From the NCBI GenBank assembly GCA_937915785.1, contig CALGGY010000050.1:1-64000 (forward strand): a stretch of DNA of 64,000 nt. The letters are read 5' to 3'. Below are positions 24,981 through 33,114 of this stretch, one piece after another; the stretch's first letter is position 1; each line of letters begins with the position of its first letter. Both the position numbers and the translations under genes were made by a program. Under the pieces are notes generated by a model that had not been told where the DNA came from, did not search any database, and saw only the letters and a program-made list of their open reading frames with translations. The DNA comes from an uncultured Bacteroidales bacterium. GTDB lineage: Bacteria; Bacteroidota; Bacteroidia; Bacteroidales; P3.

Positions 24981-27005
24981 TCATTGTTTTTTCGGTGTTT
25001 CAACAACGGGATATTCCACGCGGACGTGGTATATGCTTACCATCCGTTTTTTCAGCAGCTGTTTTATGGTTGTGATGTCGCGGAACGTGATGTTGCAGTT
25101 GGAGAGCTGGTCGTCGGCTATTTTGCCGTCGATGACGCTGTCGATGATTTTGGAGATGTTTTCTTCGTTGTGCACTTTGAGGCTGTGCACGGCGGCCTCC
25201 ACGGAGTCCACCAGCATCACCACGGCGGTTTCGCGCGAGTAGGGACGAGGACCGGCGTACATGAAGTCGGCTTCGTCGATGGGGGAGTCGGGATAGTCGT
25301 TGCGCTGCTTGTTGTAGAAATAGCCCACTTTGCTGGTTCCGTGGTGGGTGCGGATAAAATCCACTATCACCTCGGGCAGGTGGTATTTCTTTTTTGCCAA
25401 CTGCACGCCGTTTGTGACGTGCTGTATTATAATCTGTGCGCTTTCGGTGTTGGAGAAGTCGTTGAGGGGGTTGTATTCGGATGTCTGGTTTTCGGTGAAA
25501 AACTGCGGGTTTTCGGTTTTGCCGATGTCGTGGTACAGCGCTCCCACTTTGGCAAGGAGCGCGTTGCCGCCGATTTCGTGGATCAGGTCTTCGGAGATGT
25601 TGCTCACCTGTACGGCGTGCTGGAAAGTGCCAGGGGCTTTGTCGGCAAGGTCGTGAAGGGCTTTGTTGTTGGTGCTCGAAAGCTCTATCAGCGTAAGCCG
25701 TGTGATGAATCCGAAAGTGCGCTCGAAGATGTATATCAGCGGGTAGGCCAACAATGTGAGCAGGGCATTGACAAAGAACACAAGAAAACGAGTGGCGTTG
25801 ATGTTTGCAAGGCTTGTGTCCTGCGATAGCATTCCTGCGATGTAAACCAATGAGTACGAGGCAAAAATCGATAGGCTGGCGATGAAAAACATTGAGCGGT
25901 GCTCGAAATTTCGGACGCTGATTATGGACACCATTCCGGCTATGATTTGGTAATAGATGAATTCGTAACTATTTGGAACCCAAGAGGCTAAGATTAGCAC
26001 GTTGGCCAGATGGATGTACAGTGCCACGCGAATGTCGAAGAACACGCGCATCAGTATGGGGGCTATGCACAGTGGCACAAGCAGTGTCCAGTCGGGATTA
26101 ACACGCACTATCATGGAGGTCATCACGGCCATCAGCAGTATCACTATCAGCACAAAGGTTACTTTTTTGTTGTCGCGCAGCAGTGGATGGTGTATCAACC
26201 TGAGGAATAGGAACAAGGTGGTGAGGGCTATGATGGTGAGCAGAAACTGGCCGAGGTTGTGGTTGAAAAGTGAGTAACTGTCGGATATCAGCTGCTGTTC
26301 CTCGTAGTTTAGCGATGCTATGATGCGTGCTTTTTCGGGGGTTATGAATTCGCCTTTGGAGATGATGAGCTCGCCGGCGGACACCATGCCCTGCGTGGTG
26401 GTTACCTGCGCCAGCATCGACTCCTGTTCCAGACGTGTGCGGGCGGGGTCGAAAACGATGTTGGGATGTATGATGTTGGCCACCGCTTGTGCGGCAATGG
26501 TGTCGGAGAGTTGTTTTGAGATGGTGTCAACGCATTGTGGCACAGTGAGGTAGCTTTGTGCCGATGCCTCTGTGCCGATGTTTCCGGAAAGGAGCACTAT
26601 TTTTCTGCCGTCGATGTTTTCGGAGTCTGGAATTTCTATTATTCCCTTTTTGTAAGCGGCAGACAGATAGTGTTTTATCTGTTTCGCATAGTCGGGATTC
26701 AGGTTCTGTTTGTCTATCTGCGAAAGGGTTTTGTCCATGGCCGAGGAGTCGGTGCGGAAGAAAAGCAGGCCGGAGTTTTTGGCGTTCTGCCGTTCGGCCT
26801 CCACTTCCTCGTCGGATTTCATTATGGGGAAATCGTACGGGGCATACAGGTCGCTGCCCCGCCAGAAACCGTTTACGGCAAAGTCGTAGCTGTCGCTCTC
26901 GTCTTTTGGGAACACCAGCAGTATAAGCAGCGCAGTGGCAACGATGGCCGCTATTTTGTATGCCAACGACAGGTGCGAAAGTATTTTTGCAAACAGGGCT
27001 TTCAT
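24981..27005 (-). CDS. PgpH/YqfF-type 7TM-HD phosphodiesterase
   Basis: 674 residues. Architecture of the 7TMR-HD family: one N-terminal membrane helix (15-32), a large extracytoplasmic domain (about 40-245), a block of transmembrane helices (about 252-430), then a cytoplasmic HD domain with YHDIGK (His492, Asp493) and later HVTNGVQLAKK and RTHHGTS metal-binding histidines. Relatives such as PgpH hydrolyse cyclic di-AMP, controlling osmotic and cell-wall homeostasis. It lies between a GroES-like gene (12 nt) and the Nfn-like gene, all on one strand. Confidence 0.92.
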   Translation of the reverse strand: MKALFAKILSHLSLAYKIAAIVATALLILLVFPKDESDSYDFAVNGFWRGSDLYAPYDFPIMKSDEEVEAERQNAKNSGLLFFRTDSSAMDKTLSQIDKQNLNPDYAKQIKHYLSAAYKKGIIEIPDSENIDGRKIVLLSGNIGTEASAQSYLTVPQCVDTISKQLSDTIAAQAVANIIHPNIVFDPARTRLEQESMLAQVTTTQGMVSAGELIISKGEFITPEKARIIASLNYEEQQLISDSYSLFNHNLGQFLLTIIALTTLFLFLRLIHHPLLRDNKKVTFVLIVILLMAVMTSMIVRVNPDWTLLVPLCIAPILMRVFFDIRVALYIHLANVLILASWVPNSYEFIYYQIIAGMVSIISVRNFEHRSMFFIASLSIFASYSLVYIAGMLSQDTSLANINATRFLVFFVNALLTLLAYPLIYIFERTFGFITRLTLIELSSTNNKALHDLADKAPGTFQHAVQVSNISEDLIHEIGGNALLAKVGALYHDIGKTENPQFFTENQTSEYNPLNDFSNTESAQIIIQHVTNGVQLAKKKYHLPEVIVDFIRTHHGTSKVGYFYNKQRNDYPDSPIDEADFMYAGPRPYSRETAVVMLVDSVEAAVHSLKVHNEENISKIIDSVIDGKIADDQLSNCNITFRDITTIKQLLKKRMVSIYHVRVEYPVVETPKKQ

Positions 27006-27017
27006 CGGTTGTGTGGG

Positions 27018-27371
27018 TTAATAATCCTCGCGTTCTACCAAGAGTATGGCATTTTGCGGTATGATAACGTATTTTTCGCCGTTATATTTTATTTCGGTGG
27101 CGGCTTTTTGCAGAAAAATTGCGAGGTCGCCGGGTTTTACCTGCAGAGGCAAGTAGCTGATTTCCTTGTGTTGCGGGTTCCACGACTCGTCGGGGTCGTC
27201 GGAAGTTGGCAGGGGGTAGCCCGGACCGCATTTCAGCACGTAGCCCGATTGCACGGTCTCCTTTGTTTGATACCCAGCGGGGAGGTATAGCCCCGATTTT
27301 GTCTTTTCGGCGGCGTCGGCGGGTTTTATCAGCACCCGGTCGCCTATCACTATCAGTTTGTCTATGTTCAT
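27018..27371 (-). CDS. GroES-family co-chaperonin-like protein
   Basis: 117 residues, a little longer than GroES (about 95). It shows the GroES beta-barrel pattern: VIGDRVLIKPADAAEKTKSGLYLPAG with a mobile-loop-like segment, VLKCGPGYPLP, VKPGDLAIFLQKAATEIKYNGEKYVII. An insertion (TSDDPDESWNPQHKEIS) replaces the dome loop. No groEL is nearby, so this is probably not the housekeeping GroES but a stand-alone paralogue common in Bacteroidota. It begins the GroES-like/PgpH/Nfn/thyA run. Confidence 0.85.
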   Translation of the reverse strand: MNIDKLIVIGDRVLIKPADAAEKTKSGLYLPAGYQTKETVQSGYVLKCGPGYPLPTSDDPDESWNPQHKEISYLPLQVKPGDLAIFLQKAATEIKYNGEKYVIIPQNAILLVEREDY

Positions 27372-27386
27372 GGCGTTTCTTTTTGT

Positions 27387-27602
27387 CCCCAGACTGCGCT
27401 TCGCTTGTCAGGGGTTAATGGAATGTAGTGCCTTCGGCACATGATTTCGTATCCGGACTGAGGGTGTCCCCCGACTGCGCTTCGATTGTCATGGGTTGAT
27501 ATCCAGACTGCGTGCTGTGGTAGTCCCCGGAGTGTGTGCTGTGGTAGTTCCCCGACTGCGCTTAGCTTGTCAGGGGTTAATAGAATGTAGTGCCTTCGGC
27601 AC
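27387..27602. repeat. Cluster of degenerate hairpin repeats
   Basis: Three main copies of a unit that begins CCCCrGACTGCGCTTCG and ends TTGTCAGGGGTTAAT: 27387-27419, 27468-27500 and 27550-27582. Copies 1 and 3 continue into GAATGTAGTGCCTTCGGCAC. CCCC..GAC pairs with GTC.GGGG and GTGCC pairs with GGCAC, so each full unit can form two hairpins. Partial copies with CAGACTGCGTGCTGTGGTAG lie between. The strand of function is unknown; the sequence can be read through on the minus strand but gives no recognisable protein. Confidence 0.75.
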
Positions 27603-27688
27603 TGGGTGGAATTGTTGGTTTTTATGTTGTTGAGGTGGGACATTTGTGCAGTGGGGTGGTGTTGAAGGGCGTTTGTGTTCTGTTGGTT

Positions 27689-28507
27689 TTATTTGGTGAT
27701 GACGACTTTGCCGAGTTTGGAGCCTTTCCATCCGGTTTGCACTATGTGGGTGCGGTTCGCCAGGGTGTCCATTTCGATGTGTGTGTGTCCGCTTACGATA
27801 AGGTCGATGCCATCCACTTGGTTGGCGAGGATTGGGTCGCACATAGGTCGCCCTGGTTCGGGGCGGAAACCGAGGTGCGAGAGGCAGATGATAAGGTCGC
27901 AATGTTGTTGTTTGAGCAGTTTCACCATGTTTTTCGACACTTCTACAGGGTCCAAATAGCGTGTGCGCTGCACGGTGGAAGTGAAAGTGAGTCCGTTAAG
28001 GCTGGTGGTTAGTCCAAAAATGCCCACTTTAACTCCTTGTCGTTCAACGATTATGTATTTTTTTACCACTTTCTCCAATTCCGGGCAGCCGGGAAACTGG
28101 TAGTTGGCGCAGACTATGGGGAACTTGGCTTTTTTCAGCTTTGCCGCAAGACTGTCGAGTCCGTTGTCGAACTCGTGGTTGCCGAGGGTTGCGGCGTCGT
28201 AGCACATCAGGTTCATCATCTCTATCTCCACATCGCCGCCAAAGAGGTTGAAATAGGGGGTGCCTTGCATGAAGTCGCCGGCGTCGAGAAGTAGCACAAT
28301 GCTGTCGCGCTGGCGGGTGTCGCAGATGGCTTTGTAGCGGCGCAGAATCCCGCCAAGGGTGTCGGTTTTGGACACGTATGGCTCTATCTGGCTGTGGGTG
28401 TCGTTGGTGTGGAGTATGGTTACTGAATAGTGCTTGGTACTTTTGCAGGCGGCGAAAAGTGCAAGGGCGATGACTGCTATTGTTATTAGTAATGTTTTGG
28501 TTTTCAT
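27689..28507 (-). CDS. 5'-nucleotidase metallophosphatase domain (lipoprotein)
   Basis: 272 residues. The catalytic half of a UshA-like 5'-nucleotidase/2',3'-cyclic phosphodiesterase. A lipoprotein signal (ALALFAAC, Cys21) is followed by the dinuclear-metal motifs LHTNDTHSQIEP, LDAGDFMQGTPY, TLGNHEFDNG and VSGHTHIEMD. The C-terminal substrate-specificity domain is missing from this protein but is encoded by the gene just upstream in the operon (7 nt away). The two exported proteins probably act as a complex on periplasmic nucleotides. Confidence 0.92.
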   Translation of the reverse strand: MKTKTLLITIAVIALALFAACKSTKHYSVTILHTNDTHSQIEPYVSKTDTLGGILRRYKAICDTRQRDSIVLLLDAGDFMQGTPYFNLFGGDVEIEMMNLMCYDAATLGNHEFDNGLDSLAAKLKKAKFPIVCANYQFPGCPELEKVVKKYIIVERQGVKVGIFGLTTSLNGLTFTSTVQRTRYLDPVEVSKNMVKLLKQQHCDLIICLSHLGFRPEPGRPMCDPILANQVDGIDLIVSGHTHIEMDTLANRTHIVQTGWKGSKLGKVVITK

Positions 28508-28514
28508 AAGTTTA

Positions 28515-29264
28515 CTATTTTATCGTCACCCGGTTGTCTTTTGTTCCACGCAATTTCTCTTCGTTGCTGAAAAAATCAATTATCCTTTTGCGGAAAGGTT
28601 CGGTTTCGGTGATGAGGTTTTTGGTCTCCACGTTTTCCAGAATTTTGTCGCCGCCGTTTTCAATGAAATTGATTGTGGCCATGCGGTAGGTGCGGTTGTC
28701 CTCGATGGGCTTGCCGCCAACGGTAACGGATTCAACAGCGCCGTTGGTGTACACAATTTGAGCGTTTTGTATCGGCTGAACGTTTTCGAGTTTTCGCAAG
28801 TTGTTGAAAAACATTTTTCTGAGTTCGCTGCCTTTTATCTCTATCACCACAATGGTGTTGTTGTCGAAAGGCAGTACGCTGAACAGTTTTCCGATGGTTA
28901 TGGGGCCGGCGGTAATGGGTTCGCGTATGCCGCCGAAGTTGAGCATGGCAAGGTCGAGCGGGTGTCCGTCGAGGTTGTGCGAAAGGGCGTCGCCGTATTG
29001 GAAAAGAGCGGCGGTGAGGATGTTGGCGAGGGTGCCTTGCGGAGCTTCGTTGCCGAGGTCGTTGAGGGCTTGGGCCACCACATCGTTGAAATACAGGTTG
29101 TAGAGCAACCGCACACTGTCGTGATAGCGTGTGATGTGGCTATCTTCGGTGGGGTCGAAACTTTTGTCGAGGGGTATCAGCTGCGACTGGTGTTTTTGTG
29201 CCGCGACACTGCCCGAAAACAATACGGTCAAGCCTAATAGAATGATTGTCAGCGTTTTTTTCAT
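28515..29264 (-). CDS. 5'-nucleotidase C-terminal domain protein
   Basis: 249 residues. A signal peptide (MKKTLTIILLGLTVLFSGSVAAQ) followed by the 5'-nucleotidase C-terminal fold: MLNFGGIREPITAGPITIGKL, PFDNNTIVVIEIKGSELRK and YRMATINFIENGGD, where the nucleotide base and sugar are normally bound. The metallophosphatase half is the next gene. ATG at 29264 is chosen over the frame from 29291 because the promoter box at 29289-29296 overlaps the longer start. In this operon the C-terminal domain gene comes first, the reverse of the domain order in fused enzymes. Confidence 0.9.
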   Translation of the reverse strand: MKKTLTIILLGLTVLFSGSVAAQKHQSQLIPLDKSFDPTEDSHITRYHDSVRLLYNLYFNDVVAQALNDLGNEAPQGTLANILTAALFQYGDALSHNLDGHPLDLAMLNFGGIREPITAGPITIGKLFSVLPFDNNTIVVIEIKGSELRKMFFNNLRKLENVQPIQNAQIVYTNGAVESVTVGGKPIEDNRTYRMATINFIENGGDKILENVETKNLITETEPFRKRIIDFFSNEEKLRGTKDNRVTIK

Positions 29265-29288
29265 TGGATTGAGGTGTTTTGATACCTG

Positions 29289-29296
29289 CAAATTTA
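29289..29296 (-). promoter_or_regulatory. -7 box (TAAATTTG) for the split 5'-nucleotidase
   Basis: The minus strand reads TAAATTTG, matching TAnnTTTG, 24 nt before ATG 29264. It also fixes the start choice. Confidence 0.6.
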
Positions 29297-29437
29297 CAAA
29301 AAAAATTGATATTTGTTTGTCGGATTGTGGGAAGAATTGAATGTTGGGTGGTGTTCAGTCTGCTGTTGCCCCTGCTGGGCTTTTTCTGATACGCGGCACG
29401 CCACGTCCTTGTATCTGCAATTATCAAATTTCAATTT

Positions 29438-30055
29438 CTAACTTTTTATCGGGTATGTCTCGCGAATTATCTCAATTTCACCGTTGCTGCAGTCCACCAC
29501 GGTGGAAGGGGTGTCGTTGCCGATGCCGCCGTCGATGACGCAGTCCACTTTTTTGTCGAACAGGTCGTAGATGAGTTCGGGGTCGGTGAGGTATTCCGTT
29601 TCTTGGTCCTGATTTTCGAGCCTTACCGAGGTGGATATTAGCGGTTCGCCGAGATCCTCCACGATGGCGCGGCAGATGTTGTTGCCGGGCACCCTAAGGC
29701 CTATGGTTTTGTTGGGATTCTGGTAGTTGCGCGGCACGTTGCTACTGGCCTGCATCACGAAAGTGTAGGGGCCTGGCAGGTTGTTTTTCAGAAGCAAGAA
29801 AAGGTCTTTGTCCATGGGCCGGGTGTATTCCGACAGCTGGCTCATGCTGGCGCACACCAGCGAGAATTTGGCTTTGGCCAGCTGGAAACCCTTCAGTCGG
29901 GCCATCCGCTCCACCGTTTTTTTGTGGCTCATGCTGCAGCCAAAGGCGTAGAGCGTGTCGGTGGGGTAGATGATAAGTCCACCGTTGCGCAAAATGTCGC
30001 CTATCTTGCGGATTTCGTTGGTATTGGGATTTTGCGGATAAATCTTGGTTATCAT
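29438..30055 (-). CDS. Sua5/YciO/YrdC-family protein
   Basis: 205 residues. Has the YrdC-like double-wing fold: LRNGGLIIYPTDTLYAFGCS near the N-terminus, the basic MARLKGFQLAKAKFSLVCAS, LPGPYTFVMQAS and GLRVPGNNICRAIVEDLGEPLISTS in pieces. Sua5/TsaC enzymes make threonylcarbamoyl-AMP for the t6A modification of ANN-decoding tRNAs. The sequence resembles the YciO branch more than TsaC (KGFQLAK instead of the KxR..P core), so it may be a YciO-type paralogue of less certain role. Confidence 0.88.
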   Translation of the reverse strand: MITKIYPQNPNTNEIRKIGDILRNGGLIIYPTDTLYAFGCSMSHKKTVERMARLKGFQLAKAKFSLVCASMSQLSEYTRPMDKDLFLLLKNNLPGPYTFVMQASSNVPRNYQNPNKTIGLRVPGNNICRAIVEDLGEPLISTSVRLENQDQETEYLTDPELIYDLFDKKVDCVIDGGIGNDTPSTVVDCSNGEIEIIRETYPIKS

Positions 30056-30102
30056 TTTTTTTGTAATTTGTAATTAGAAGTTAAGAAGTTGAGAATCTGA
30101 AC

Positions 30103-30144
30103 TGTACATTGTACATTGTACATTGTATATTGTACATTGCATAT
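30103..30144. repeat. Tandem heptamer repeat TGTACAT
   Basis: Six consecutive 7 nt units: TGTACAT three times, TGTATAT, TGTACAT, TGCATAT. It lies in the 92 nt gap between the BatA/VWA gene and the Sua5-like gene. Confidence 0.9.
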
Positions 30145-30147
30145 TGT

Positions 30148-32199
30148 CTATCCTCCATTGTTCATAAATTTAATCAGGGCTATTTCGGTGGCGAGCATCA
30201 GCAGCGAGAGTGTGACGAAGATATGCCACAGCGGGTGTCCTTGGCGCTGTTCGCGTATAATTTTGTCCAAAGTACGTGAGGAGGCGTTTAGCGTAGATAT
30301 GTTGCTGGTGTTCAAGGTTTTAATGGCGCTTTTTAGATCTTTGGGTGAAAGGAAGTCCATAACCGATTCCTGTCGGTTGTAGTTGAAAGATAGTCCTTGC
30401 AAAATGTCTGCTCCTTGCGCAACGACGTAATTGCCAGCGGTTTGTATGTTGTCCTTAGTACAAATAAGGGTGTTGCCGCCCGATGTGATTATTTCTGGAA
30501 TTGCCTCCAGATTCCCATCGATACTCTTGATTTTTAGCGTATTGTCGCCATTGGTGCGAATCGAGGGTAGTGCAATGGCCGCATTGCCGTCGATGAAATG
30601 GTAAACGACAGGTACTGCTCCGCTGTAAAGTGCTATGTTGTAGAACGTTGGCACAAACAGCGCTGTGCTTCCGAAATCGGTGTAGCGACTTTGCAATGGA
30701 CTGGTAAGCAGGTAGATATGTCCGTTGCCAACTTGTGTGCAGCATAGCAGGTCGTCGCCGTTTGCAAGGGTTATGATGCTTTCCTTAGCGGTTGACGATG
30801 AGTTGTTTAGAGTAAAATGCGCGAAGGTGGTAGGCTGGTCGTTGCCGCTTTTGTTGGGCTCGAAAACATTTCGGAAAAGTGGGTGAGAAGTGTTTGTGTG
30901 CGAGGCTTTTAGCTCCGTTTCGACGAAATTACTCACTTGTGGCAGGTGGATGCTTGCCGCAAAACGGTTGAAAGAGCTGATATCCATATCTTTGCATGGC
31001 AGAACGAGCAGTGTTCCGCCATTCTGCACAAAGTTGCCGAGCGCGTCGGCCATGCCCGTTGGAAAAGAGCTTAACTCGTTGGCAATAATCACGTTGTACT
31101 GGCTCAAATCCTCGTACCCTACGGCGATGGCGGGACAACTGCCGTAATTTAGCAGAGAGTCGTTGCCAAAAAGGTGTTTAACGTACTGATTGTCGGAGTG
31201 CTGGTTTACGGAAAGTATGCCGATGCTCCGTATGGGGTTTATGCAGAAAAACATTGTGTCGTCGAAAGTTATTGGGTGGTCTGCAATGGTAACCATACCG
31301 TGGAGGGGCTTGTCGCCATCGATGGTAAACTGCAGTGGTACAGATGCTTTGGAGTTTTTGGCTACACTTGTCGAAGCTACAGCCCGCTCCCTGCCGTTTA
31401 CAAATAGCTGCACAGGTATGCTCTCCACGTCATCGTCGCCCGAATTGCGTATAAACGCATTGATATTCACCACATTGCCTTTGATAAAAGCTGGTGCGCT
31501 GAAGGTCAGGCTGTCGATAAACAGATTGTTTTGTGCTACTCCCTGCAATGGTATCAAATAGCTGTGTATCAGTGTGTCGGACGGAAATTCGCTCAAGTCG
31601 GCGGTGGATTTCTGGTAGTCGGAGATGAAATAGGCCGAGCGTGCTTCGGAATTCTGTTGCGCGAGGGCCGCAAAGATGCGTTTGGCCACCGTGCTTAGTG
31701 CCGGTGCTGCTGGCGAAGGCTCCACCTCGTCGGTTAACTGCAGGAACTCGTCGGCACTCACGGGACGAAACTGTGAGCCAGACATGTCGTTGGTTATCAG
31801 CATAAAACGGTCGGATGGGGAGTAGCCAGCCGCTATTTCGCGGGCTTTCTGCTTGGAGGTTTCGAGCAGAGTGCCGTTTGCACCTTCGGCATTGATGCTG
31901 AACGAGTTGTCGATGTATACCGCCACAAGGTTTTCCTTGGCGGAAGTGGCATTGCCCCCATGCGGTATGAACGGTCGGGCAAAGGCCGTTACCAAAAACA
32001 CTATGGCCAAAATGCGTGCGGCGAGTATTAGCCGTTCTTTAAGCCGCGACTGCCGACGTGTTTCCTCGGTAAGATTCTCCAGTTTCGAAATGTCGCTGAA
32101 ATACACCTTTTTGTATCTGCGGAAATTGAAAAGGTGCACCGCAATGGGAATGGCCACGGCTATCAATCCTATGAAAAACAGAGGGTTAAGAAACTGCAT
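30148..32199 (-). CDS. BatA-domain membrane protein with VWA-like domain
   Basis: 683 residues. Begins with the BatA N-terminal membrane domain (MQFLNPLFFIGLIAVAIPIAVHLF), a linker with YKKVYFSDI, and a second membrane helix (AARILAIVFLVTAFARPFI). A von Willebrand A-like domain follows with a MIDAS-type IDNSFSIN near residue 100, then a long beta-rich region and a glutamine-amidotransferase-like segment, and a final membrane helix (LSLLMLATEIALI) at the C-terminus. Family members are uncharacterised envelope proteins of Bacteroidota, often near MoxR/Bat genes; none are adjacent here. MQFLNP at 32199 is the real start; a longer open frame crosses the promoter at 32231. Confidence 0.88.
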   Translation of the reverse strand: MQFLNPLFFIGLIAVAIPIAVHLFNFRRYKKVYFSDISKLENLTEETRRQSRLKERLILAARILAIVFLVTAFARPFIPHGGNATSAKENLVAVYIDNSFSINAEGANGTLLETSKQKAREIAAGYSPSDRFMLITNDMSGSQFRPVSADEFLQLTDEVEPSPAAPALSTVAKRIFAALAQQNSEARSAYFISDYQKSTADLSEFPSDTLIHSYLIPLQGVAQNNLFIDSLTFSAPAFIKGNVVNINAFIRNSGDDDVESIPVQLFVNGRERAVASTSVAKNSKASVPLQFTIDGDKPLHGMVTIADHPITFDDTMFFCINPIRSIGILSVNQHSDNQYVKHLFGNDSLLNYGSCPAIAVGYEDLSQYNVIIANELSSFPTGMADALGNFVQNGGTLLVLPCKDMDISSFNRFAASIHLPQVSNFVETELKASHTNTSHPLFRNVFEPNKSGNDQPTTFAHFTLNNSSSTAKESIITLANGDDLLCCTQVGNGHIYLLTSPLQSRYTDFGSTALFVPTFYNIALYSGAVPVVYHFIDGNAAIALPSIRTNGDNTLKIKSIDGNLEAIPEIITSGGNTLICTKDNIQTAGNYVVAQGADILQGLSFNYNRQESVMDFLSPKDLKSAIKTLNTSNISTLNASSRTLDKIIREQRQGHPLWHIFVTLSLLMLATEIALIKFMNNGG

Positions 32200-32230
32200 A
32201 CGGCAATACGGTGTGTTTTTTTGACGGTTG

Positions 32231-32238
32231 CAAAGATA
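32231..32238 (-). promoter_or_regulatory. -7 box (TATCTTTG) for the BatA/VWA gene
   Basis: The minus strand reads AAAAAAAATCGTATCTTTGCA, the extended TAnnTTTG form, 31 nt before the ATG at 32199. Confidence 0.65.
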
Positions 32239-32321
32239 CGATTTTTTTTGTGGAATGATAGGGCGGGGGAGACCTATGCGTCTGTTTTTTTTGTTTTCAT
32301 GTTGTATAGCGGTGTTTTTTT

Positions 32322-32383
32322 TCGTATCTTTGCAGATTGATTTATAGCCACGAAAAATATTTTGTTGTAACAATGCCCGAAGT
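32322..32383 (+). repeat. Direct repeat copy A (duplicate of nqrA promoter and first codons)
   Basis: 62 nt matching 43451-43513 at 59 of 63 aligned positions (three substitutions, one indel). It carries the -7 box, the 5' leader and ATG CCC GAA GT, corresponding to the first codons of nqrA (ATG TCC GAA GT). After this the sequence diverges and the truncated frame stops within 13 codons. It marks the left edge of the restriction island. Confidence 0.9.
32325..32332 (+). promoter_or_regulatory. -7 box (TATCTTTG) driving the restriction operon
   Basis: TATCTTTG within repeat copy A, identical to the nqrA box at 43454. It is the only good promoter upstream of 32424, so the restriction genes are probably transcribed from a duplicated nqrA promoter. 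Confidence 0.65.
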
Positions 32384-32423
32384 TATGGTATGTGTAAAAA
32401 CATGGAAATAAAAGTGATTTGCT

Positions 32424-33110
32424 ATGGTGATTAACGGAATCGACGTAGAAGTTGAGCGCAAGCCCATCAAAAACCTCCATTTGGCGGTCTATCCTCCTGA
32501 TGGAAGGGTTCATGTCTCCGCTCCCCAGTCATACACTGACGAGCAGATTAAACTCTTTGTTCTGAAGAAATGGGTTTGGCTCGTACAGAAGCGCAAAGAG
32601 ACAACATCTTATACGTTCCAAGATGAGCGTGAATATGTGTCGGGCGAAGCCCATTACTACAAAGGTGAACTCTATCGCCTGAAGGTCATCAGGGACAATA
32701 CCTGTACCTTTCATGTTGAGATTCAGGGCGATTACATCAATGTGTATGTCTATGAGCGTACCACGAAGGAAAACATTGCCAATGTCCTTTGGAGTTGGTA
32801 CAAAGAGCAAATCACGCCAACCATAAAATTGTATGTGGCCAAATGGGAGAAAATACTTGGTGTCAAGGTCGCCGCATGGTCCATACAACAGATGCAGTCG
32901 AGCTGGGGTAAGTGCCACAAAGATACAGGTAAAATCATGTTTAACCTGCAGTTGGCAAAGAAACCTCTCAACTGCATCGAATATGTGGTAGCCCATGAAC
33001 TTACTCATCTCATTGAACAGAATCACACAGATAAATTCCGGCATATACTTGGAACTTATCTCCCCGGATGGCAAAAGATAAAAGAACAGTTAAACGAATT
33101 CCCCCTATAA
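32424..33110 (+). CDS. YgjP-type (DUF45) zinc metallopeptidase
   Basis: 228 residues. Carries the zincin motif HELTHLIEQNH (His191, Glu192, His195, His201) and the preceding WGKC segment (SSWGKCHKDTGKIMFN) typical of the YgjP/DUF45 branch of M48-like peptidases. This family is frequently encoded directly before hsdR in type I restriction loci; its function there is unknown, perhaps turnover of the nuclease. Gap to hsdR is 4 nt, so translation is coupled. Cytosolic by sequence (no signal or membrane helix). Confidence 0.9.
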   Translation: MVINGIDVEVERKPIKNLHLAVYPPDGRVHVSAPQSYTDEQIKLFVLKKWVWLVQKRKETTSYTFQDEREYVSGEAHYYKGELYRLKVIRDNTCTFHVEIQGDYINVYVYERTTKENIANVLWSWYKEQITPTIKLYVAKWEKILGVKVAAWSIQQMQSSWGKCHKDTGKIMFNLQLAKKPLNCIEYVVAHELTHLIEQNHTDKFRHILGTYLPGWQKIKEQLNEFPL

Positions 33111-33114
33111 GACC

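Noticed and set aside
30103..30144. A CRISPR array
   Set aside because: The 7 nt units are contiguous with no spacers, and no cas genes occur in the window.
32200..32373. Longer start of the BatA/VWA gene at 32373
   Set aside because: The added 58 residues cross the TATCTTTG promoter at 32231 and show no homology; MQFLNP at 32199 is the family start.
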